From assembly GCF_001663375.1 (NCBI RefSeq), contig NZ_LCTF01000001.1, positions 1-64,000 of the forward strand: 64,000 nucleotides of DNA, in the 5' to 3' direction. This DNA comes from Caldivirga sp. MU80 (GTDB taxonomy: Archaea; Thermoproteota; Thermoprotei; Thermoproteales; Thermocladiaceae). The notes beneath the pieces are model-generated. The model made no database searches. It was not told where the DNA came from and saw nothing but the letters and a program-made list of their open reading frames with translations. Shown here piece after piece: positions 33,501-42,305 of this stretch. Positions within the stretch are counted from its first letter, which is position 1, and the number at the start of each line of letters is the position of its first letter. The position numbers and the translations under genes were made by a program.

Positions 33501-33860
33501 TTAAAGCACCATGTATGTGATTATAGCTAGTATTATGGCTAATTCGAAGGATTCGTAAACACCGTAGTACCTCAATGAACTAGGGCTGGCGTAACTGGCT
33601 AAGTAACCCCTCAGGTACATGTAAGTGCCGATTAGGTGGGTAATGAGCATTATTATTACCAATACGGTAAGCCAAATTGGCAATATGGATAGCATCAATG
33701 TTGTGAGTGAAAGGTAGTAGAGAGATTCGTAAATGGAAACGTAAACACCAATCCCCCTCGGCACAGTTAACCCTCTAAAGCCCAGGTAGGCACCAGCCGC
33801 ATGGATCAGCACCATAACCACCGACGCCGCCAGCATAATGAGTGCTGGTAAGGTAAGCAT
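33501..33860 (-). CDS. Small four-helix membrane protein of unknown function
   Basis: The 119 residues form four hydrophobic helices with short loops; SIYESLYYLSLTTLML and GVYESFELAIILAIITY look like two related halves (each with Tyr-Glu-Ser), so it may be an internal duplication of a two-helix unit. I do not recognise the family. It faces the 288-residue membrane protein gene (convergent). Confidence 0.5.
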   Translation of the reverse strand: MLTLPALIMLAASVVMVLIHAAGAYLGFRGLTVPRGIGVYVSIYESLYYLSLTTLMLSILPIWLTVLVIIMLITHLIGTYMYLRGYLASYASPSSLRYYGVYESFELAIILAIITYMVL

Positions 33861-34000
33861 AGGTGGATTAGCCCGAAACCCCTATATATGCTAAACCTAA
33901 GTTACCTAGCCCATTACCAGTATGGTAACGCCACATAATATTATCTTCATAGAGGTAACTAAAGATAATTATATTTTAATGTTATTTTTACCCTAATTTT

Positions 34001-35422
34001 TCATGTATTGGTACTTATCACTGCAACAGATGTTGGGTAAACATCAACAGTGACACTTATTGGACTAGGTGAATTAAAGCAACCAAAGAAATTGCCGAAT
34101 AGGGCTGTGGAATTTATTGTTTCGTATAATGGCGGATACCCACCTGATAGGTTCGGGTTTAGTTGGAAGATGTCGGCAGGCACTAGTGTATAAGTTGTTT
34201 CAGTTGATGGATTGTTAAAGGTCCACGTCAATTCATCCTGCCCCTCAGCTGGGAAGCTAAGGTAGTTCCAATCGACCGAGCCCTGAGTTATTGTCTCACT
34301 TACAGCAACGTAAACTCCACTTCCGACACCTATTTGATAACTTATTGTGACTTGGTTACTTGACGCTCCAGTTGGTGCCGAATCAAATAGTACCTGCCCG
34401 GGCCATATGGAGGTATAGCCATTAATCGCCTCATTAGCTTGACATGGAGTAAATGGTGGAGATAGATCATGGGGATTAAACCCTGTTATATCATGCTTTA
34501 CCAGGTTTAGGAAGAAGTAATAATTATTTGCTGTAGTGTAGTAGAAATCAACTCTAAGGGCTTGCTGGCCCGCCAGGTTACCGTACCAATCGTAGGTATT
34601 TGTTGCATACCAGCCAACATACCCAACGTAGTTAAAGCCCTGTATATTAACTGACAGTGATGACCCAGATTGCTGGAATAGCGCCTTGGCAGTATTCATC
34701 GCCAGTGATGGTACTAGCGCGTAGAGTGGTAGGTTGGTTTTAATTAATGCATTGTTGTGGTTCTTCCAAATACTTAACACGATGTACGTGATGTTTGTTA
34801 GTGGGGTGTTTACATAAACCTCCCAGATAGTGGGGTATCTCGTTGCGTTGCGTATCGGTATCACCGCTATTCCAAGTGCAACAACGTTTACGGGCAGTTC
34901 TGGCCTTAACTGCTTACCATTACCAGTGGGTATCCCTACTATTAAAGCCGCCTTACTGGTTATGAAATTGCCCACAACCATGAGTAATGAGTTACCTGCG
35001 TCAGGCCCTACGGCAACCATGGGTAAGCCCCTCTGCATGGCATTAATTATTACTCCCCTGTACCTATTACCTAAATTCTCTAACCAATCACTGCTAATTA
35101 CTAGGATACTGCACCTAACAATTGACTGATTACTTATACCTATGGTGACCGTGTAAGGCACACCAACCCTACCTAAACCAGTCGTTAAATTGCCTATATA
35201 CGGGTTCGTGGCATAGCCCACTATGCACACGGTTGGTATAGGGACACCACTAAGGAGCTCCTCAATACTGTACGTACCCACTGACCCATGGTAATGAACT
35301 CTAGGCAAAATTACGAGCATTGCAGTGATTACTGCGGTAACCACTAAAGCGAGTACCATATATCTAGTTTTAACCATATTAAAGGTACCTATCACTGGGC
35401 TTTTTTTAACTCGTTTGTTCAT
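34001..35422 (-). CDS. Secreted or membrane-anchored protein related to the one at 14096-15601
   Basis: The 473-residue protein has an N-terminal membrane helix (MVLALVVTAVITAMLVILP) and a large outer domain. Residues about 60-230 show an alpha/beta pattern (TVCIVGYATN, CSILVISSDWLENLGN, GLPMVAVGPDAGNSLLMV) that parallels the protein at 14096-15601. The C-terminal part is beta-rich with aromatic and glycine residues. It has many Asn-x-Ser/Thr sites, a sign of the outer face. No known enzyme motif is visible. The gene stands alone. Confidence 0.72.
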   Translation of the reverse strand: MNKRVKKSPVIGTFNMVKTRYMVLALVVTAVITAMLVILPRVHYHGSVGTYSIEELLSGVPIPTVCIVGYATNPYIGNLTTGLGRVGVPYTVTIGISNQSIVRCSILVISSDWLENLGNRYRGVIINAMQRGLPMVAVGPDAGNSLLMVVGNFITSKAALIVGIPTGNGKQLRPELPVNVVALGIAVIPIRNATRYPTIWEVYVNTPLTNITYIVLSIWKNHNNALIKTNLPLYALVPSLAMNTAKALFQQSGSSLSVNIQGFNYVGYVGWYATNTYDWYGNLAGQQALRVDFYYTTANNYYFFLNLVKHDITGFNPHDLSPPFTPCQANEAINGYTSIWPGQVLFDSAPTGASSNQVTISYQIGVGSGVYVAVSETITQGSVDWNYLSFPAEGQDELTWTFNNPSTETTYTLVPADIFQLNPNLSGGYPPLYETINSTALFGNFFGCFNSPSPISVTVDVYPTSVAVISTNT

Positions 35423-35953
35423 TTAAAACACATAACTGCCATGTGATAATTATGAACTAAGTCATGCAATGAAGAGAAACGTTGTCACGAAATAGCCAAA
35501 GAATTTTCCCCTGATTTAATGTGAGATTTCTAAATTATACGATGATTACTCTCAATGATGAGACGTAACTACTGAGTAATGGTTATTATGGCATATCCTT
35601 TATGCCGCATAGGCATGGGCATAGGAACGTGGTTGTTGCACCGATAGTCATGGTCATAGCCTTCACGTTCCTGTTTAATATGCCACTTAGTGTTTGTGAT
35701 TTAGCAGTCTTTATGGGATTTCTTATTCATGAGTTGATGCATAGGAGGTTACCAGGAGGTTGGGTTACATAGCTTACCTCAGAGCTTAGTTCAATGAATT
35801 CTTCATGGTGGCCATCCCTAGCGTCACCGCTATTGGCTTAAAGGTTTGGGTTACTTAACATGTAATGATGAGTTTAAGATTGCGCTGACAGCACCAGCTA
35901 ATAACATGGTCTTTGCCGTGATTCTCCTACCTCTCTCGCTAGATTAACCGGCC
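35423..35953. other. Intergenic region with a decayed membrane-protein gene
   Basis: 531 bases. The middle holds a 56-codon frame (35602-35772) and further short hydrophobic pieces in other frames up to about 35945 (for example ending VFAVILLPLSLD), consistent with a decayed gene. Two TGATGA...CTGA pairs (35552 and 35865) were tested as box C/D RNAs and do not complete the pattern. Confidence 0.5.
35602..35772 (+). pseudogene. Short hydrophobic frame, probably a gene remnant
   Basis: ATG 35602 opens 56 codons starting MPHRHGHRNVVVAPIVMVIA, with a membrane-like helix, then GFLIHELMHRRLPGGW. The His-rich start and HELMH recall small membrane-bound metal-dependent proteins, but the frame is far shorter than any such family and more hydrophobic pieces follow in other frames. 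A real 56-residue protein cannot be excluded. Confidence 0.35.
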
Positions 35954-36703
35954 TTAGGCTATTGTCCACCCACCATCAATAACAATCACGGCGCCATTGA
36001 TGTAACTGGCCTCATCAGAGACTAGGAATGCGACGGCTGAGGCTACATCATCAGGTTTACCAAGCCTACCGGCTGGTATTACTTTTACGAGCATCTTAAC
36101 CTGCTCCTCATTTACGCCTTGGCTGACGCCAGGTGTTTGAATGGCACCAGGGGCTATCGCATTAACTGTAATACCATAAGGTGCTAGCTCAAGTGCGAGG
36201 GCACGTGTGAAACCAACAATACCAGCCTTTGATGCGCTATAGTGGGTTAGGCCTATGAAACCCTTGACGACGCCGGCTATTGATGCTATGTTTATTATCC
36301 TACCATACCTCTGCTTAACCATGTAAGGCACCACGGCTTTGGTTACGTAGAAAGTCCCATTAAGATTAACATTAATGACCCTGCCCCAATCCTCAATGGT
36401 CATATCTAGGAATGATTTAAATGGATAAATGCCAGCATTATTAACAAGAATGTCCACCCTCCCGTATGCTTCATAAACTCCCCTGGCAACCTCCTCAGCT
36501 GACTTAGGGTCAGTAACATCAAGTCTAAGCGCCATCCCCTTCCCACCCATTGACTCAACCTCATTAATGGTTTCTCTCTCCTTTCCTGTAATATCAGTGG
36601 CAACCACTATAGCCCCCTCCTTAGCCAGGGCAATGGCAATACCCTTACCTATGCCCTGACCAGCCCCAGTAATTATGGCTACCTTACCTGTTAGTTTAGC
36701 CAT
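35954..36703 (-). CDS. Short-chain dehydrogenase/reductase (FabG-like)
   Basis: An NAD(P)-dependent oxidoreductase of 249 residues, the standard classical SDR size. It has the cofactor motif TGAGQGIGKGIA, the NNAG element in LVNNAGIYPF, the catalytic serine in NIASIAG and the YSASKAG catalytic pair. The end, DDVASAVAFLVSDEAS, is closely matched by the interrupted SDR at 909-1181. Residue D in VVATDITG after the second strand suggests NAD rather than NADP. Substrate unknown; archaea lack FabG-dependent fatty acid synthesis, so a sugar or alcohol is likelier. Confidence 0.9.
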   Translation of the reverse strand: MAKLTGKVAIITGAGQGIGKGIAIALAKEGAIVVATDITGKERETINEVESMGGKGMALRLDVTDPKSAEEVARGVYEAYGRVDILVNNAGIYPFKSFLDMTIEDWGRVINVNLNGTFYVTKAVVPYMVKQRYGRIINIASIAGVVKGFIGLTHYSASKAGIVGFTRALALELAPYGITVNAIAPGAIQTPGVSQGVNEEQVKMLVKVIPAGRLGKPDDVASAVAFLVSDEASYINGAVIVIDGGWTIA

Positions 36704-36881
36704 AATTTGCTTGTTGCTTATTGATTCTTAAACTTTACTATTATTCATCTTACCTATGAAAACATTAATGCAATAATTTATAAGAGATCCTTTAATTAAC
36801 ATTCCACAGATACGCCTTTACCTTTCATTTCCTAAAAATAAGAAGTCCATTAAAGTAATCCTTACCTTTACCGCATGTGGA

Positions 36882-37706
36882 TCATGAACTGGTATGATAT
36901 TTAACCTTGTTAAGGCCTATTATGAAGAAGACAATTGATATCACTATTACTGTACTAAAATACGCCATTAAAGTTACCATGAATAATATACCTGTTACTG
37001 TTAACAATTCATAGAGTATGTAATTTAGATATAGGGTGAGGGAATCAGCGTATGTATGGGCGATAATGGTTGCGGCTAAGCCCCTTAAGCCCCTCCCATT
37101 AGCCTGCATGGCTCTTAGAAACATTGATGCACCTGGGTGGAATAGAAATGAGACTAATGGTTGAACGGCAATGCCAACGTACTGGATGGTCAACAATGCC
37201 TGAAGTTGATTTTTAAAGGGTACGATGGGTAAACCCATGCGTGCTACCGCTAAGATGCTAACTAGGCTGAGCACACCCACGGCAATGTCGATGAGGGCGA
37301 AGCCGTAGCCTATGTATAGTGCTGAGGCTGGTTCCCTGTCCTTAACGGCGAAGTACCTTGCAATCTCCTGGCATATACCGGCCATTAAGCCATAGTACAG
37401 TATGAGCCATGGTATGTAGGGCTTCAGTAAACTAAGCAGCAGGGAATTAATCTCCGTGATGCTCTTAACACTTAATATTAACGGCAACTCCCTAATCAAT
37501 ATTACTAATCCTGGGATCTGCTGGAGCACGTATTGAATGATGATGGCTAGTAGCATGTAGCCCACGCCGATGAAGACCCAGCCCCTATTACCCCTCCACA
37601 ATGCTCTATTAAAGGCCACGTAGGCCGCTATTGATGCGGCTACCCAGTAAACAACTGCAATAGCCAGTGCTGAGGCCGCTGAGACTGAGCTGATGACGCT
37701 GGGCAT
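36882..37706 (-). CDS. YhfC-like polytopic membrane protein
   Basis: The 274-residue protein has seven or eight membrane segments. YGLMAGICQEIARYFAVK, followed by YIGYGFALIDIAVG and FHPGASMFLRAMQ, resembles the YhfC family, which is related to intramembrane metalloproteases. Some motif positions that are Glu or His in relatives differ here (QE for EE, GFALID for GHGxxE), so catalytic ability is doubtful. The YbjQ-like gene lies nine bases upstream on the same strand, so the two form an operon. Confidence 0.65.
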   Translation of the reverse strand: MPSVISSVSAASALAIAVVYWVAASIAAYVAFNRALWRGNRGWVFIGVGYMLLAIIIQYVLQQIPGLVILIRELPLILSVKSITEINSLLLSLLKPYIPWLILYYGLMAGICQEIARYFAVKDREPASALYIGYGFALIDIAVGVLSLVSILAVARMGLPIVPFKNQLQALLTIQYVGIAVQPLVSFLFHPGASMFLRAMQANGRGLRGLAATIIAHTYADSLTLYLNYILYELLTVTGILFMVTLMAYFSTVIVISIVFFIIGLNKVKYHTSS

Positions 37707-37715
37707 AATTTTACC

Positions 37716-38084
37716 TTACTCCATTACCACACGGCTACTTCCCTGTTCAGGCTCCACCACGACTGCTGTGCCGTATGCTATTATCTCGTCCATGTACTCG
37801 CTTATTTCGTTTGAATCAAGCCTGAAGCTTATCACTGCATTTGCCCCAAGCTCCTTGGCATGCTTAATCATCCTCTCTATAGCCTGCCTCCTAGCCTGCT
37901 CAGCAAGTTCCGTGAATTCTTGAATCTCCCCACCAACCAGTGACCTGAGTCCGGCCAGAAATCTGCCGCCAAGCCCCCTTGACCTAACCGTGATGCCTAG
38001 CGCAATGCCAATTACCTTAACCACCCTGTAGCCTGGTATGTAGGGTGCTGTTGCAACGATTACATCACCCTCCCTAATGGCCAT
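37716..38084 (-). CDS. YbjQ/UPF0145 family protein
   Basis: The family forms pentameric beta-rich rings and is called heavy-metal binding on weak evidence. The 122-residue protein has the expected core: DVIVATAPYIPGYRVVKVIG, then a long helix and HAKELGANAVISFRLD, followed by AYGTAVVVEP. It precedes the YhfC-like gene by nine bases. Function is unknown; membrane partner proteins are common for this family, which fits the context. Confidence 0.85.
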   Translation of the reverse strand: MAIREGDVIVATAPYIPGYRVVKVIGIALGITVRSRGLGGRFLAGLRSLVGGEIQEFTELAEQARRQAIERMIKHAKELGANAVISFRLDSNEISEYMDEIIAYGTAVVVEPEQGSSRVVME

Positions 38085-38550
38085 ATTAATATTTCATGGC
38101 ATTACCTTTTAAGTATTTATGCAGTTAACTTAGTTAAATCCATAGTGGGCATAACCAGTTATTTACGTTGACTCAGCGTGAGACAAGGTTCGTCACCGTT
38201 CCGTTGCTGCCACGCATCATCACTAGCCAGTTGGTATCTGTTGGAATGCTTAATAACCCTTATGCTGCATACATCACACATGATTAATTACGATTCAGGT
38301 CTACCGTATGTCTCTTATGTAACCTAAGATTTATAGATCCCTAAACAGCCACAATGAAATTGGTTAATTGTAAGATTGTAGTTAATTTAGCCCTAAGGAG
38401 AGGTTAAGATGCTTAAGCTTACCCTCAGGGCCCTCCTTACTTTCAATAATAGCCTTTGTCAAGGCTCTTAGGTAGAGATCTTGCTTAGTCCCTCTTGCTC
38501 TAAGCCTAAGAGGTGATGTGTTAAGTCGGTATGGTAAGCTTAAATCCTGT
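38085..38550. other. Intergenic region downstream of rtcA with a nested stem-loop
   Basis: 466 bases with no convincing gene. Near its right end CTCTTAGG (38465-38472) pairs with CCTAAGAG (38505-38512), enclosing GCTTAG (38483-38488) with CTAAGC (38500-38505). Because rtcA ends at 38551 on the minus strand, the structure lies in its 3' flank and may mark the transcript end. Short frames here have no gene-like content. Confidence 0.45.
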
Positions 38551-39612
38551 TTATCTCAGGCCTAACCCAATACCCTTCACCTTAATTAGGACGTTGCTTG
38601 TACGTTTAATGGCCTCTATCTCCGTCTTTATGAACATCTTGACGACCTCTATGTTTGTTGATAGGTGGGAGGTTAGGTTGGCCACTGTGTATTGGGATTC
38701 ACCGTTAGCTAGGGCTAGGAATGGGACCAGCATATCCCCCATGTGGTCATCGAAGGCTGCGCCGGCCTTAATCACCGCAGCTAACCCCTCAGCCGCCTCC
38801 CTACCCACAGTCTCAGCTGGCTTACCACGCTCACCCAGTGCATCTGAGCCTATCCTCTGTCCATTGGTTGACTCAGCCCACAGTGTTATGCCTGAGCCTG
38901 GGCCCAGGTGTGGGTCACTGCCCTGCTCATAGTATTCAAGCGTTATTTTAGGGCTTAAACCCAATTGAGCTAGGTACTCCTCAGCCGCCTTGGCTTGCCT
39001 AACCGCAACATGGCTTGGTAGCCTAACGGCGTGTGATATACCCCAAACGCCCCTTAACTCGCCCAGTTCAGTTATCCTGATGGGCCTTAACTTGGCTGCG
39101 GGCTCAACAGTCACCTTAACTCTACCACCACCCCTTGGGTAGTGGCCCCTCCTCATGACCTCAATGTTGAGCCTGGGTCCCATTAAGGATAGGTTGTGGG
39201 CTAGGACATGGCGCATGTAGTCTATTGGAGGTGCCTTGGGTACGTCAGTGCCGCCCGTTATCTCCAATGTGACCCTATTGCAATTAGCAATTACCAATAC
39301 GGGTAGTAGCGTCTGGAGGACTAGGCTGATGCTGCCCGCGGTCCCTATGTCAATGGTGTAGTCACCGCACTTAACGCTGTGGGGTTCGAAGGTTATGCTT
39401 GTTGAACCCCTATAGGCACCGTCAACCCTAGCCCCACTGACCTTAGCAGCAGCCATGACGCTTGTTAGGTGTTGTTGCTGCAGCCCTGGGTTACTCCTCC
39501 TAGCCCTTATGTTAATCATCCTGAAGGGCTCACCTGTGACTATGGATAAAGCCAGCGCCGTCCTCAGTATCTGCCCACCACCCTCACCCATTGAGCCATC
39601 TATGGTTATCAC
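38551..39612 (-). CDS. rtcA: RNA 3'-terminal phosphate cyclase
   Basis: RtcA converts a 3'-phosphate at RNA ends to a 2',3'-cyclic phosphate using ATP. The 353-residue protein has the family N-terminus [42 protein letters not shown] and the covalent-catalysis histidine in FDDHMGDML near residue 300. Length and order are complete. GTG 39612 is the start. It stands alone and might serve RNA repair or splicing of split tRNAs, the latter being an inference. Confidence 0.93.
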   Translation of the reverse strand: MITIDGSMGEGGGQILRTALALSIVTGEPFRMINIRARRSNPGLQQQHLTSVMAAAKVSGARVDGAYRGSTSITFEPHSVKCGDYTIDIGTAGSISLVLQTLLPVLVIANCNRVTLEITGGTDVPKAPPIDYMRHVLAHNLSLMGPRLNIEVMRRGHYPRGGGRVKVTVEPAAKLRPIRITELGELRGVWGISHAVRLPSHVAVRQAKAAEEYLAQLGLSPKITLEYYEQGSDPHLGPGSGITLWAESTNGQRIGSDALGERGKPAETVGREAAEGLAAVIKAGAAFDDHMGDMLVPFLALANGESQYTVANLTSHLSTNIEVVKMFIKTEIEAIKRTSNVLIKVKGIGLGLR

Positions 39613-39792
39613 GCCGCATCACCACATGGTTCAGGTTGACCTAAGCTAATATTAACTTTACTGCATTAGCATCAAACATTGATGCACCATTGTGACCCTA
39701 TGGGCGGTGGCTGGGTAGGGTTATTAAGGTGGTGGCTGTGTGCCGATTAGTGATGAGAAGGTTTCCGGAATGATGGGTGATTGGTTCACCCC

Positions 39793-41142
39793 TTACTGAC
39801 CCTGGTTTAGGTTAAGCCTCTTAAATAGGCTGCCTAACCTGCGTTGACTCTTCCTAATGCTGCTCATCATCCTGCTCATCTCGTTGTAGTACCTTAACAG
39901 CTCCCTAACATCCCTTGGCGTAGTCCCTGAACCCTTAGCTATCCTCCTAATCCTTGAGGCGTTGATTATGTTTGGGTTTAGGAGCTCCTCCCTAGTCATT
40001 GACCTTAATATGGATAGCCACCTCCTCATCCTATCCTGGGCGTTGGCCAACTGTTCATCAGATAAACCCTTCAACTGTGGCATTAACCCAATGGGCAGCA
40101 TTTGGAGGATCCTACTGAGGGGTCCAAGCTTACCCATGGCCTCAAGCTGCTTCATCAACGTTAGTAGGGTGAACTTACCGGATTCAATGTCCTCTAGGAC
40201 CTCTTCCTCCTCCTCAATGGCCTTAACCCTATCCAGCAGCGCCTCCACGTCACCCATCCCCATTAGCCTAGACACGAACCTCCTTGGGTTAAAGACCTCA
40301 ATGTCCTCTAAATCCTCCCCATTACCAATGAACTTGATCTTAGCCCCCGTCCTAACGGCTGAAACCAAGGCCCCACCACCCTTGGCGGTGCTGTCCAGCT
40401 TAGTCACGAATATGGAGTTGATGGGTATGTACCTGCTGAACGTCTCCGCCTGGGCCCCAACCTGCTTACCATTGGTTGCATCCACGATTAGCATTACCTC
40501 GTTGGGCTTAACGGCATCGTAAATCCCCTTAACCTCCCTGAGGAGCTCCTCCTCATTCCTATGCCTCCCAGCCGTGTCTACTATGATCAGATCCGCCTTA
40601 CCACTCCTCATCCTCTCTAAGCCAGCCCTTGCAATGCTTATGGCATCGCCTAGACTTGGGTCACCGTAGAACATTGCCTTAACCCTCTCAGCTAACTGTC
40701 TCAATTGGTCGAAGGCCCCCGGCCTAATGGTATCCGTCTCTATTAACCCAACCCTAAGCCCCCTCTTAATGTAGAATAAGGCTAACTTACCGGCTGTGGT
40801 TGTTTTACCGCTACCCTCAACGCCAACGAGCATAATTACGTACGGCTTCACCTTAATCTCAACGTCGGGCTCCTTATCGCCGCCAAGCAGGTCCGTGAGT
40901 CTCCTGTACAGTAGGTAGATTAGGTAGTCCTTTGCCGTTAAGCCCGGTGGCAACTCCTTAGCCTCCTTGAACTCCTGCTCAATGCCCTTGGTTAAGTCGT
41001 AGACTAACTTAACGTCGACGTCAGCCCTTATCAGGGCTCTCTGTAAATCCCTCAGTATGCCCCTAAGCGTCTCCTCATCAATAACCGTGGAGCCCCTAAT
41101 CCTACTTATGATGCCGCCTAACGCATCCATTAAATCCCTCAT
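39793..41142 (-). CDS. srp54: Signal recognition particle protein SRP54
   Basis: SRP54 binds signal sequences and SRP RNA and is a GTPase. The 449-residue protein has an N-terminal helical domain, the G domain with VGVEGSGKTTTAGKLA, DTAGRHRNEEEL and TKLDSTAKGGG, and the methionine-rich M domain (about residues 300-449) with RIRRIAKGSG for RNA binding. It follows the KaiC-like gene by seven bases on the same strand, so the two are co-transcribed. Confidence 0.96.
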   Translation of the reverse strand: MRDLMDALGGIISRIRGSTVIDEETLRGILRDLQRALIRADVDVKLVYDLTKGIEQEFKEAKELPPGLTAKDYLIYLLYRRLTDLLGGDKEPDVEIKVKPYVIMLVGVEGSGKTTTAGKLALFYIKRGLRVGLIETDTIRPGAFDQLRQLAERVKAMFYGDPSLGDAISIARAGLERMRSGKADLIIVDTAGRHRNEEELLREVKGIYDAVKPNEVMLIVDATNGKQVGAQAETFSRYIPINSIFVTKLDSTAKGGGALVSAVRTGAKIKFIGNGEDLEDIEVFNPRRFVSRLMGMGDVEALLDRVKAIEEEEEVLEDIESGKFTLLTLMKQLEAMGKLGPLSRILQMLPIGLMPQLKGLSDEQLANAQDRMRRWLSILRSMTREELLNPNIINASRIRRIAKGSGTTPRDVRELLRYYNEMSRMMSSIRKSQRRLGSLFKRLNLNQGQ

Positions 41143-41149
41143 TACTTAA

Positions 41150-42121
41150 TCACTGGGTTGTGTACGGGTAGTAGCCGTACTGGTACCCCTGTTGAATGTA
41201 CCTAAGCACATCGGGTAGTAGACCCCTTATCACAATGCCCTCACCCCTCTGTATCTCGTAAACCAGCTTAACGGGTGGTATCGGCATCCACCTCATCTTC
41301 CTTATATACATCACCCTGAAGATTTGGTGCATGATGGGTTCCTCGAAGAGTTGAAGCATCAGTACGCCGCCTGCTAAGTACTCCTCAACACCAAACCTAC
41401 TTACCTTAGACTCACCCGTGGGTATCTCTGAGGTTAATAGGGTTGTTGTGTCTTTGTAGCGCTTAAGCTGGAAAACAAGCTCCCTTAGGTACTCCCTAAC
41501 CCATAGTATGTCCTGGTGGCCGGTTATTAGCAGTGGTGCTATTGGGTCAATTACAACCCTCTTAGCCTTATTCCTCTGAATGACGTCAATTATCATCTTA
41601 GCCACGTCCCTGGGGTCGAGGGTTAATGCCGCCCCTTCCTTGGAGTATAGTTTAAAGTGGGTCCTGAAGTCGTATATGATAACCCTACCCTGCTTCTCAT
41701 AGGCATCAAGATCCCAGCCGAGGGCCTCATAAGCCCCCCTCTTAACGTCCTCACTGGGCTCATCAACACTAATGTAGATGCCCGGTTCACCGATATCAGC
41801 CCCAGTCTTAAGGAACTTAAGGCTGAATATCGTCTTACCTAACCCAGCCTCACCGGCAACTAGGTAAACCTCACCCCTTTTAAGTCCACCGTACAGTAAG
41901 GCATCCAGGTAGGCTATGCCGGTGGGTGCCTTATTGGCGTATAGGCTGTATTGCAATTGGGCGGTGTAGTACTGGGTTACATCAAACGGGTATGTTTGGC
42001 TACTATAATTATTACCACCGTAGGTATAATAATTCCCGTAGTCGTAAGGGTAATACTCGTACTGCTGGGGCTGCTGCGAATCCGCAGTAGCAGCATTACT
42101 GCCCTCCCTCCTTAAACTCAT
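41150..42121 (-). CDS. KaiC/RAD55-like ATPase with Tyr/Gln-rich tails
   Basis: A single RecA-like domain: Walker A GEAGLGKTIFSLKFL (about residue 90), Walker B VVIDPIAPLL, and motifs as in archaeal KaiC-like and FlaH proteins. Unusual are the N-terminal about 55 residues, dominated by Tyr, Gln, Asn and Gly (YEYYPYDYGNYYTYGGNNYS), and a similar C-terminal tail YIQQGYQYGYYPYTTQ. ATG 42121 is preferred over GTG 42136 because TATTTATAC lies near 42147-42155. It is upstream of SRP54 in one operon. The role is unknown; such ATPases act as switches. Confidence 0.85.
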   Translation of the reverse strand: MSLRREGSNAATADSQQPQQYEYYPYDYGNYYTYGGNNYSSQTYPFDVTQYYTAQLQYSLYANKAPTGIAYLDALLYGGLKRGEVYLVAGEAGLGKTIFSLKFLKTGADIGEPGIYISVDEPSEDVKRGAYEALGWDLDAYEKQGRVIIYDFRTHFKLYSKEGAALTLDPRDVAKMIIDVIQRNKAKRVVIDPIAPLLITGHQDILWVREYLRELVFQLKRYKDTTTLLTSEIPTGESKVSRFGVEEYLAGGVLMLQLFEEPIMHQIFRVMYIRKMRWMPIPPVKLVYEIQRGEGIVIRGLLPDVLRYIQQGYQYGYYPYTTQ

Positions 42122-42305
42122 ATGCCCTAAACCCACAGTGGATATTTATACTTTTACCTTGCACAGGCTATAATTGAATGTAGATAACTAAAGGCATCCT
42201 CACCCTTAGCAATGGGTTACTTCGGGTTTATTGCAGTTTCTTCAGCCTTAATTACCTCTCGTTACTTCTAAATTCCTAATTATGAGACTTCTCGGTTGAG
42301 GCATA

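Noticed and set aside
35552-35574. ATGATGA plus CTGA as a box C/D RNA
   Set aside because: Only one box pair is present; the guide is 10 bases and no second C/D pair lies at the right distance.
35865-35888. Second ATGATGA...CTGA pair as a box C/D RNA
   Set aside because: No partner boxes within usual spacing, and the stretch overlaps pieces of a decayed coding frame.
38357-38470. Two short plus-strand frames after 38357
   Set aside because: Each has about 20 codons with no recognisable content; the region is better described by the stem-loop at its right end.
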